64,000 bases of DNA, from contig JAFREQ010000035.1 in assembly GCA_025331565.1 (NCBI GenBank), positions 930,001-994,000 on the forward strand. Direction: 5' to 3'. The position numbers were made by a program, and so were the translations under genes. A model generated the notes under the pieces. That model saw only the letters and a list, made by a program, of their open reading frames with translations, searched no databases and had not been told where the DNA came from. This document shows, in pieces, positions 10,346 to 19,224 of this stretch. How positions within the stretch are numbered: position 1 is the first letter of the stretch; every line of letters starts with the position of its first letter. This DNA comes from Holacanthus passer (taxonomy: Eukaryota > Chordata > Actinopteri > Pomacanthidae).

Positions 10346-10456
10346 CTGTGTGCTCAGGGTTTCTTTCTTTCTCCTCCTCCCTTTTCTCCCCATGCTCAGA
10401 TGAGGTTGTTTTGTGGCCATGAATGTCATGTCCGTGTCCCTCAGACTTATGGGAAA
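10346..10456 (-). CDS. ntng2: array mini-exon R1 (111 bp)
   Basis: First copy in transcript order. The acceptor is GGCGTGACAG|TT and the donor ACAG|GTAGAG (no G at +5). It has 36 whole codons: head SHKSEGHGHDIHGHK, a two-Thr run, and a charged tail ending REEEKERNPEHT. It is preceded by a roughly 2.2-kb intron from the 402-bp exon. Confidence 0.75.
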
Positions 10457-12641
10457 CTGTCACGCCACAATTAACACAACAAGAACAGACATAGCACGAG
10501 TTAATTTACGTGCTCTTTCTCCGGCAGCCTGAACAATAAGAACTTTATAATTAGGCTGATGCTGCAGTGGGTAAAGATTACTGATATCATCTGCCCTCCT
10601 CTCCCTTCCCATCTTCCTCTGAGACCTTGTTTTCCTTTTCTCTTCCTTTCTCTCTCTGTCAGATAGTGGATTGCCCCATCAGGGGCCTCAGCCCTGGGCT
10701 TGGGAAAAAGCTGTGAGAGTCAGAGAGGCTTGAGAAACTCCTTCATCACTACACTTTCACTCTGGGTGTGAAGGAAATGACATGCACTTCCTTTTATCTG
10801 AATGTCATGAAGTTTTCTGACTGGCACTTGTTCCAACTCTCCATATGTGCTTGTTTCTTTGTTTCCTGCCATAACAGAAAAGGACGATCCGTCTCTGCTC
10901 TTATTTTTACATTGACCTAAAATATTAATATTCATTGGATGCTATATACTGTTTTGTATTACAGTAACATCTTTTCATGTGTGTACTCCCTTATGTTGAG
11001 ATTTCATGTTCTCTCTGGTGCTGCACTCACACAAAACATCTCAAATCAATATATGTACTAGAGACAACTTAGCACACACATCCTGCTGTTGCTGCATTTT
11101 TAATTGTCTCTTGCACAAATTTCCTCTTCTCTTCCCTTTTTTCTCTGCATGTTCCACTTTCCCAGAGGGCATTATGCCATTCCCAAGATCCTTTGCTTCA
11201 AGTTTTTAGGGCTAACAGTGAGCCCAAGTGAAAAAAGAGATATGTGAAACTAGTTCAGGATCGAGCCTACTCTTCTTTTTACCTTTCCATTTACTGCAAC
11301 ACAGGCACAACTCAATAAATCAAGAAAACACAGTCCTCCTCACAGAGATTATTAAGACTAAAAACACAGATAACCAATCACATGAAGCGACCACACCGTG
11401 CACGTCATTCAGGGACTAATGATCACCAGACCGCTAGAGAATACAGTGCTGCATGTTTCCATCTGCGTTTCCCCTGGAGGTGTTTTTGTGCAGGCGATGT
11501 ACATCTCCAGTTATTCTTCTTCAGAAGGGGGCATCCTGCAAGCATCCTGCTCCCCTGCGGAGCGTCCCCCTTCAGGCTATCTCCCGCCCACTCGCTCCCC
11601 TTCATCCACTCACCGCCCCCCCTCCCTGGAGCTCCAGTGAGACAGGACGCCAGCAGCTGTTCTCACAGCACCCTGGACCATTTCACACAACTGGCATCAT
11701 GCCATCATTACATCTCATCAAAGTAACCCCTGCCTACCTCTACTCATGTCCGACTCTGGCCCCACTAGACCTGCTCTCTCACACATCTGTCACGGCTGCA
11801 CACACTCGTGCATGCACACACTGGCTGGGAAAAAAAAAAAAAGCTCTCTTGTGGGAAAGCAGGATTCTGAATCATGGTTGTTTCAAAGGCTGATGTAGCA
11901 CAGCAGTGAGCATAAATGCATTTAATCTCAGTAACCCATGCTGCCTTGGGGGTAGGACTGATGTGAACCGTTCCTGGCATCAGTCTCAATCAGCTCAGCC
12001 CAAACTGTCTGACACCAGCAGCCAGAGCATTTGGGGTTCCCGCTTGTTCTACACTGACTGAAAGAAGGGACCTCAAAGACCACATGATCCTTTTATTTAT
12101 ATCCTGACACTTCTGACACAGTCAGTTGAGGTTAATGTTGGGGGATGTTTTGGGCTTAGGCCTCATTCTGTCTCTCCTGTTACCTCCTCATAATCTTTAC
12201 GTCACCCTGATCCTGTGGCTGATGCTCCACAATCCTCTCAGACTCTCTGAATGATGCAAAGACAATGTCAACTGAACTCAGACTCTCACAAACCTTCCAT
12301 TGCCAGTGCTCACACACACCCTTTTTTCTTCTTTCTCCACCCCTCAAAACTGCCTCTCACTCACTCACATTAACTAGATTTCACTGCCACTACCTAAATT
12401 GAATTAGTGGCTCTGACATGCAATATGATGCTGAACAACACAAAATTATGATAGCTTTCATATACAAGCACGTTAGTGACTTTCACCTCCTGAAAATTGT
12501 CCATTTCTGAGGGGTTCTGTACCATAAAAACCATCACGCTGGCTGGAAATGAAAATGATCTCCTGATTCTAAATTAGATTATTCCATTTTCTGGCCTCTA
12601 CTCTATATCTACTGTCATCTAGAACTATGGGTGTGCCTTAC
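10457..12641. other. intron between 402-bp exon and array
   Basis: Unique intronic sequence without array copies. Two chance-level phase-1 mini-exon patterns (12487-12516 and 11738-11770) were seen and not called. Confidence 0.6.
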
Positions 12642-13043
12642 CTCCTGTCTCGCTATGCCTCGGCTCTGAGTGCTTTTCCTCAGTTTTGACCTGGCTTGTA
12701 TGATGGTGAACCTGAGTCAGAGGATGGAGGATGGACTCTGCTGTGATTGAATGATGATGATGATGATGATGATGATCAATAACCGAATGATGTGTGGGCT
12801 CCTTTGGGACTGCGTGAGACAGATGTTCGGGGATTGTTTCTGAGGGTGTGAACTCCTCGGGTGTCAGGGAAGCTCTGTGCTCCTCTGACGGAGAGGATGC
12901 TGAATGAGGGAGACCCTCTGCTGTAACAGGAAGTGTGTCAGATTCTCCCGTGGGCACCAGTGGATGCTCGGACAAAGGGCTGATGGGCAGCACATTGTCT
13001 GTTAGCGAGGTCGAGCTGCTTTCTGCTGGTGGAGCTCTGGTGT
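12642..13043 (-). CDS. ntng2: ntng2 Pro/Ser/Thr/His-rich cassette exon with eight consecutive His (Ukd exon 4, 402 bp)
   Basis: The acceptor is TGATGCCGCAG|AC and the donor ACAGGAG|GTAAGG. The exon is 402 bp, phase 1 to phase 1, with 133 whole codons. The first part is mucin-like and rich in Pro, Ser, Thr and Glu (for example LTPEEFTPSETIPEHLSH), a likely O-glycosylated stalk. Then comes SVID followed by eight His encoded by a pure CAT repeat, SITAESILHPLTQVHHHTSQ, and a charged end KTEEKHSEPRHSETG. The exon has no cysteine. The splice to LE2 would give Asp (G|AC) in place of the Asn before CECYGHS. The His-rich tail resembles, in composition, the tandem mini-exons that follow it in the transcript. 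The CAT repeat could be length-polymorphic without breaking the frame. Confidence 0.85.
12750..12776 (-). repeat. coding trinucleotide repeat (CAT on the gene strand)
   Basis: Pure GAT/CAT repeat inside the 402-bp exon, read in frame as eight His. Triplet slippage would change the His number without a frameshift. Confidence 0.95.
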
Positions 13044-14459
13044 CTGCGGCATCAGTTGCATGAGGACAGAGAATGTAAATGCAATGAGGAATGAGCAGGC
13101 TAAGACATTAGCATAAGAGATGCTGCCTCAGATTGTTTATCCAAAGAAAGCTTTCCTTTCCTAGCTTTCCTTTTTTTTCCTCAAATGTGCACATATACAC
13201 ACACGAGCATGCACGCTCATACACACAGAAGTGTGAACACACAACGAAAGTGTGAATTCACACTGCTGAGATAGGCTAAACTCAAAAGCTGTTCCACAAC
13301 CCTTTCAGTGCTGGAGGATTGTGTTTTTTCTGCAAAACACAGTGACTGTTAAAGGTGTGACTATTGTTAATATGGTTGTAAAAATGAAATCACACACTGT
13401 TTGTCAAAGTGTATTACTCTGTTTTACACTTGCAATGTTGTGTATGGATGTGCGCATATGTGTTTGCACACACTCAATTTTGTCATCTCTAAATCTGAGA
13501 GATGAAACGAACACTAAGAAATAATGGAAATGTTCATCTTACACCTTTACAACGGCAATGAGTCAATTACTGATCTATAAATATAATACTTTACAGTAGT
13601 AACATATACTGTATTTATGTACTCATACATACTCTGAATACATACAACTACTGGTAGAAGTTTCCCTGTTGAAACTGTTCTGATGTCCTGACTAATCATC
13701 GTACCATTTTCCACTAATGTGAATCTAAAAAGGTTCGGTGGCCCCATTTTTTTTTTATTCACCAGTTAGTTAATGAGAGAAAATAACATAATTGTGATGC
13801 TAGACATTCAGCTTGTGGCTGCAGCACAGCTCTTTGTGAGGATTTTCATGCACTGCACATAAGTGTGTTGCACCATTTTCTAGAATCACTCCATTTACTT
13901 CTCCAATAGTAATTGATGATAAAGATTTACAGTCAGCAACTACAGGTATCTGACTATCTGCCTGATTATTTTGATTAATTTGGATCACATACCCATAATT
14001 ATTTGAAACAAGACCAAGAACAAGACCAATTACATCGACGCTGCCTTGTAACACACCATCAGTGTTATTTTTTATGTTACACTTTTTTGACAATGTGTTG
14101 CATGAAACTCATTCCACATCTAAACGCCTTACTTAAAATTTAGTTTAAATGATTCTGTTCCCTGAAGGACAGTGGAGTGACTACCTCCATAGTGAAGAAT
14201 ATATTGTTTTATTAAAGAAAACATAAATGGAGAAAGTGTCCACCAGGCAGACAGAAGAGGGATCTGGCAGGCTTTAATCTGAGGCTAGCAGGGGATTTGG
14301 GGTCCAGGGTATTTGTAAGCTCTACATCATCAATAAAAGCAGGAGTTTACATAACTTGTAGCCATCATACTCGTCTATTCTAGTATCATCACACTGCAAT
14401 CATGACTACATTGCGTTATGCTCAAAAAGTCTCATACTACCTAGTTTGCAAGTGCCTAC

Positions 14460-14546
14460 CTTCCCTTAGATCAAAATGATGAGGGTGTAGAGAGCTGAAA
14501 TGTGAGTTTCCAACCCCAGAAGCAGAGCCGCCCGAGGCAATGGACT
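14460..14546 (-). CDS. ntng2: ntng2 Ser/Gly/His cassette exon (Ukd exon 3, 87 bp)
   Basis: The acceptor is TATTTTTACATGCAG|AG, preceded by a T-rich tract, and the donor GGGAAG|GTAGGC. The exon is 87 bp, phase 1 to phase 1, with 28 whole codons: SIASGGSASGVGNSHFSSLH followed by PHHFDLRE. It has no stop and no cysteine. Joined after the linker exon it begins with Lys (A|AG), and after the acidic exon with Glu (G|AG). No family match is recognised. Support comes from the phase symmetry shared with its neighbours, good splice sites and its place between LE1 and LE2. Confidence 0.7.
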
Positions 14547-16371
14547 CTGCATGTAAAAATAAAAGGTAAAAAAAAAGGGCAAGGGCAAGGTCTTAGTGTC
14601 ATTTTCAGCTACGCAACAGCGCCATCATTCTCTCCTGCCGTGCATCTAAGCTGATTCATTACATAATCCTGTGACATGTGCCTGTCTGTCTGTACAGATG
14701 GACTCACTAACTGTCCCATGACACACTCTCTGGCACACACACATGCACACTTCAGCGAGCATGCACTGTTGGCTCGTGTGTGTTCCCTGCTCACACAATT
14801 TCAGGTGTCTTCCCCACAAATGCATTTGCATTTAATGAGATCATTTGTCACTCGCATTAATATAGCCTGAGAAATGATAACAAAAATGTTTAATGCCACC
14901 TGTCAGTCTCAGCATTCTCATCATTTATTACCGCAGTGCTAGACATTGATTTAGCTCCACACTAATGAAGCCATTGGGATTCAGGACCACTTAACGTTTG
15001 CCAGAACACCTAATGGCGGAGGACCGAGTGACAGCATGGATGTTATTAATATGTCACATGATTTTCCAGACATGATCCAATCTTTGTCAGTTTAAGGCCA
15101 AGTTCAGGCTTTATAAAAATGCAAGGATTTCAAAAGAGATGAGGATGGTGCACAGATATTATTGTAGTTGAGCGACTGGCTGATCTAGTACCTCCCCAGT
15201 GTGTGAGTTTGAGTTTGATTACGTGTATCTGCCTGTACTTTACTCAGGCTCTTCTGCAGCTCTGGGATCTGATTTTGAATGAAAAGATGGAGTAGAGTCA
15301 TGTGAGGTCATGGTGGCTAGAAGACGTATGACTGGGTTTTAGGATTTGGCGTCTCTGACCTCCCCTCCCCCTTCGTCAAACGCCCATCTGTCCAGCGGAC
15401 CAATGGGATGCGAGCTCTGTGGATCAGACTCTCTTGCCAATAGGTCACTAATCCTCATCTGAGCATGCTCACTGACTTAACTGGGGCAGGGACACGACAA
15501 AGGGTGCAACTACTATGACATGCTGTCCAACCTGCAAGTCCACTGTAACGTTTATAAAGAATTTGTTTGCTTCGGCAGCATACGCTACAGTCAGAAACAT
15601 ATCATTGATCTCAATGCAAAATCCCACAATAGATGCCGAAGCTAATAACACTGGAAATATGATTTATATAACTAACTTTTTATATGGATGAAAAACTGAG
15701 AAATAGCATTCCAGGCTGCTTTAACACTTTTCTACACAGTTCACAGATAAAGTGAACATGTTCTGGACACATATTGCTGCTGCTAATATCTTAAAATACC
15801 ATACAGGCTTTGAATGCATCTTTGAGTCAGAGAGGATAAAGAGATTAGAGATTTAAGATGACTAATGTAATGTGATCTAGTTATTAATGTCACAGGACCT
15901 TCAGCCACACGATAAGACCTGTGTGTGTGTGTGTGTGTAGTAGCGGCCGCTAGGTGAGAATGGTACCTAAGACCTCAGATCCCCGGGAGGAAAAGGAGGG
16001 GATGAAGATGATTTATGGGTTTCACTGAACTGCACCATATGCCCGCCATAAATCTACACATACACACACACACACACAAAGATAACAAGGGTTTGCTCAC
16101 ATCAGGGTCAGGTTCAAGCCAAATCCACTTCTCTAAACCTGAGATAAAAAAAGACAGGGAGACTCTACAGTGGTATGATCTCTCTTTCTTGTGTCCCAGA
16201 AGTGCAACTGAATAGGTGTTATTTCTGCAGTGTGTTCAAATGTTACATATCATAAATTACATCAATTTGTTGTATGTATTCGTAACTTAGAAATAAGTGA
16301 TTTTATGAATTAAATGTCCTAACAAGACATAGTTTATATCTGAATTACAGTTTTAATTAATAAATTATGGG

Positions 16372-16620
16372 TTAAAGCTGCAATGATTATTCAATTTGTT
16401 GATTGATAGAAAAGTAATCAGCAGCAATTTTAATAATTTAACAATCAAATACTTTTTTTTTTTTACATAAAAAGGCAAAAATTCACAAAGTTCAGCTCTC
16501 AAATGTGTTCATATCTTCAACTTTTGGACTGTTGATTAGACAAAACAAAAATTATAATGACCAATTTTATACTCCAAACAATTAATCAAGTCCTTTAAAA
16601 AGCTTACAAAGGGCTTTAAC
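16372..16620. mobile_element. degenerate copy of the GCTGCAAC-terminus family
   Basis: It starts TTAAAGCTGCAATGATTATT and contains TTTTGGACTGTTGATTAGAC and AACAATTAATCAAG, as in the copies at 22208 and 57988. Confidence 0.5.
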
Positions 16621-17241
16621 TCTGTTTATACAATGTTAAAGCTTCTGTCAGCCCCTACTAAATCACAGCTAATCAGTGAATTCTTTGAGTTCCCTACTGA
16701 TGTAAGCCAAACAACAAAAGTGCTGTGCTGTTCAACAAACGCTCTTAATGGATTTCCTTCAGACAAAAAAAACAAAAAAGTCTGACGACATCACAGCCGA
16801 GCCGAAATCCCAGCTCCTCCCACGTCCTAAGTGCTTTTCTGGTGGAACATGAGAGGTCCGCTGCCTACCAAGATGGCAGGTTTAAATTTAGCATGAGGCC
16901 AAGCTGGGCTTTGAGGTCCACTTTACTGTACATTCAAGCGGCTGACAGAAATCAGTTCACATCCGTCCCGGGTTGTTCAGAATCAGTCAGTCAGAACAAA
17001 TAAAGTCTGCACGTCTCTATAGTTTTGACGTGCTCTCACTCAAGAAGAGACAGCCCACGTCTGACATTAACGTCAGAGATACATATGGAAACAGCCAATG
17101 TACATCTGAAGACCTCCAGTAAGCTTCAGGATGAATTATATATGATATATACACAGACACAAACACACTGCTTGCCTGCGTCTACAAGCATTTACTTTAT
17201 CACTCATCTCCACTGCACTGCATTATTTGATCAGCTGTGGC

Positions 17242-18058
17242 CAGTGGAGGAACAAGTACTTGGATCCTTTATTCAACTAAAAGTAACAATACTGCACTTC
17301 TTAAATACCCTGCATTCAAAATTTTACTTAGGTAAAAATTTACGAGTCTGCTTTCTTGTAAGAAGCATTTTAATGTTGGCTGGTCAAGGCGGAGATAATT
17401 TAACCACTTTATGATCATATTATTTTTTGCACTGCACAAAAATCATCCTAATATTCCATGATAAATAGAGTTGTATTTTTATATCTATATCTATCTATAT
17501 ATATTTATATCTTGTTTGCTTCATCTGAACAAAAACTTAAGTGTAAAAATGGCTGTGTTGTGGGAGTGATGTGCCAGACTATATCTTGACTCTGAGCAAC
17601 AAGCGGCGACACCAGGAAGTTGCTATGACTGGCCAGGAAATAATATGACACGTAACCCACTGTAAAACAACAAATTGTTGCTTTTACACTTTGACACTTT
17701 GTACAGATTAAACAAACCAAATACAGTGAATAATGTAAAATATATAATGTGATAATAGAGTAGGGCTAAGGCAAAATGACACCTTATTCTGTATAAGTCA
17801 TGAAACCAGTTGACTTCTTTTGAAATGAAATGATGTCAGTATGTTTTAATGTGTTTTAAAAAAAATAAAACTTTCATGTCTGAAATTAACCAAAATTACT
17901 AGTAAGACGGGTTTTTCTACACTGTGTGCAGTATGTAAAATGTTTATCTACAACTTAACTATTAGCTACAGCCGTCAAATAAATGCAGAGTAGTGGAGTA
18001 AAAAGATATCAAGTTTCTACAGTACTGAGTAAATGTACTTAGTTACTTTCTACCTCTA
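17242..18058 (+). repeat. teleost interspersed repeat (nearly full length), tail next to the acidic cassette exon
   Basis: It begins CAGTGGAGGAACAAGTACTT and ends with a GTAAATGTACTTAGTTACTT-type tail, with CCTGCATTCAAAATTTTACTT, the GGAGATAATTTAACCACTTTA block and TCAAATAAATGCAG in between. I recognise this as a very common percomorph repeat. The middle (about 17500-17900) is diverged or interrupted. The end is about 22 bp from the donor of the acidic exon. Confidence 0.7.
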
Positions 18059-18079
18059 TGGCTAATCTACTTTCCGCAC

Positions 18080-18283
18080 CTTCCCGAGGGGCTCCACGGG
18101 GCTCATGGGTAACAGTTGGGGACCGTTCAGTTTCTGTGTCGCTCTCTGCTTTGCCCTCGGGCCTGCCCACACCTTCAGCTTCACCTTCTGCTTCACCTTC
18201 ACTTTCACCCTCAGCTTCAACTTCGCCCTCTGTCTCCTCTTCAGCTTCAGCAGCAAACCTCTCAGACGCAGCTGATGCTGTGG
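18080..18283 (-). CDS. ntng2: ntng2 acidic cassette exon (Ukd exon 2, 204 bp)
   Basis: The acceptor GTTGCCAAATAG|CC and best-scoring donor GGGAAG|GTGCGG give 204 bp, phase 1 in and phase 1 out, with 67 whole codons. The peptide starts TASAASERFAAEAEEE and passes into imperfect EGEAEG-type repeats (residues about 12-38 are mostly Glu, Gly, Ala). It ends with a more mixed segment, SDTETERSPTVTHEPRG. No cysteine or known domain is present. It would be an extended, highly acidic extracellular spacer. Alternative phase-1 donors a few bases further on (A|GTAGAT, A|GTAACT) are weaker, so the last residues are uncertain. A teleost interspersed repeat ends about 22 bp beyond the donor. A cDNA is needed to be sure of the end. 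Confidence 0.75.
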
Positions 18284-19194
18284 CTATTTGGCAACACAGG
18301 TGAAAGTCTTGATTAACAAACAGACACTAAATCTGTGACACCCTGAAACTGAACCGCTAAACTCAGCCCATTAGGAGGCATCATTCTTTCCTTGAGTAAA
18401 TCATACCCATTATTTTTCCGGCTAACCACACAATTGTATCTAATTGTGAGAGGAGACCTTTTCAAGACTTCTGCAGTGCAGTCCAATTGCTCAGTCTATC
18501 CATGCATCAGCCTTTTACTGTCCGGCCATGTGGAGAAAAGCCCAGTGCTGTCAGGGTTGATGTTGCCACTTTGCCGATCGTTTCTGTCTAACAGCTCGGA
18601 GGCTGAGAGCCTCTCCACAGAGAGAATCCCTAATCAAATTCCCTTTTATTCCTGCCTCCCCGAGCTCCTCACCCAGAATCACACTGCATTACAACACACT
18701 AACATATGCCAACATCCTTCTCTCCCATTCCTCCCTCTTTCTGTCTCTTTTCTCTCTCTCCCTCAGCTCACTTTGATGCTCCATCCACCACCCATTCTCA
18801 CCCAACCCTCGCTCATCCCTCCTTTCTTCAATCCATCAACAGCACTGTCTTTTGTCTAAATAAGAAAAGCAGAACTGTGGAAGAATTCCTCCTGTGCAGG
18901 TTAGTGTGATGTGCTGTGATGAAAGGACATGGCGACAGAGAGGCCTATTAATAATGAAGCACACGGGGCCCAAGCTGCCGCACCGAGAGAGGAGACGCAG
19001 GAAGAGAGACTAGAGACTGACTAGAGAGCCAGCTGAACATCACAGCAGAGAGGGAGAGTTTAGGAGACGTACAGACGGCGAGGTATGGGGTTGGAGCTTA
19101 ACATTTCAAAAACAAGGCAACAAAAAGGGAGAGAGACAATACAGGAAGAGAGTAAAATGCCACCTCTTCTGCTTTGCTTTGCATTATTACTTAC

Positions 19195-19224
19195 TAGAAC
19201 CGGAGGGTGAACCAGCAATTGTAC
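19195..19224 (-). CDS. ntng2: ntng2 30-bp linker exon completing LE1 (Ukd exon 1)
   Basis: This micro-exon has acceptor TCTTTCAG|GTACAAT and donor TTCTA|GTAAGT. It enters in phase 1 and leaves in phase 1: two bases complete the eighth LE1 Cys (T|GT), nine codons follow (TIAGSPSGS), and it ends in A. Spliced straight to the LE2 exon, the junction codon is A|AC = Asn. That gives CTIAGSPSGSNCECYGHS, close to the CATAGSFGNCECYGHS I recall for mammalian NTNG2. This is strong support for the exon and for the short canonical isoform. Skipping it would replace the Cys, and joining LE1 directly to the 87-bp or 51-bp cassettes would create TAG or TGA, so it is probably constitutive. Confidence 0.88.

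Larger units (their letters stand above)
4232..10456 (-). repeat. tandem array of 20 homologous phase-1 mini-exons (R1-R20) within ntng2
   Basis: Twenty direct copies of an exon-plus-short-intron unit lie head to tail on the gene's strand. Introns between copies are mostly 85-203 bp; three are longer (394, 410 and 1,107 bp). The best conserved block is the exon with its two splice sites, while the intron parts vary in length and sequence. Each exon begins after a (T)CAG or ACAG acceptor with two bases, and ends with G| before GT. Exon lengths are 54, 87, 93, 96, 99, 102, 108, 111 or 114 bp, all multiples of three, for a total of 1,968 bp. No copy has a stop codon. The consensus head is SHKSEGHGHETHGHK, then two or three Thr, SSGHG, and a charged tail of the REEERKAERK or EEHT type. 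Longer intron fragments share further motifs (around 4040-4130, 5412-5480, 6698-6770, 7780-7860 and 9843-9975), remains of a larger original unit. Confidence 0.9.
13044..18079. other. introns around the 87-bp cassette exon
   Basis: Intronic sequence on either side of 14460-14546. It contains a GT repeat near 15918-15938, an inverted-repeat element near 16372-16620 and most of a teleost interspersed repeat at 17242-18058. No further exon is supported. Confidence 0.6.

Noticed and set aside
4232..10456. Reading the regular repeats as a CRISPR array or as a plain minisatellite
   Set aside because: Vertebrate intron context, unequal spacers and preserved splice sites and frames argue against both.
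11606..11700. Donor GCG|GTGAGTGG on the minus strand
   Set aside because: The nearest acceptor gives phase 0, and the next one upstream runs into TGA.
11738..11770. 33-bp phase 1-1 open segment with GAG|GTAGGC donor
   Set aside because: Its acceptor lies in purine-rich sequence without a pyrimidine tract.
12487..12516. 30-bp phase 1-1 open segment with GAG|GTGAAA donor
   Set aside because: The acceptor is modest, there is no family or repeat support, and at this length chance matches are expected.
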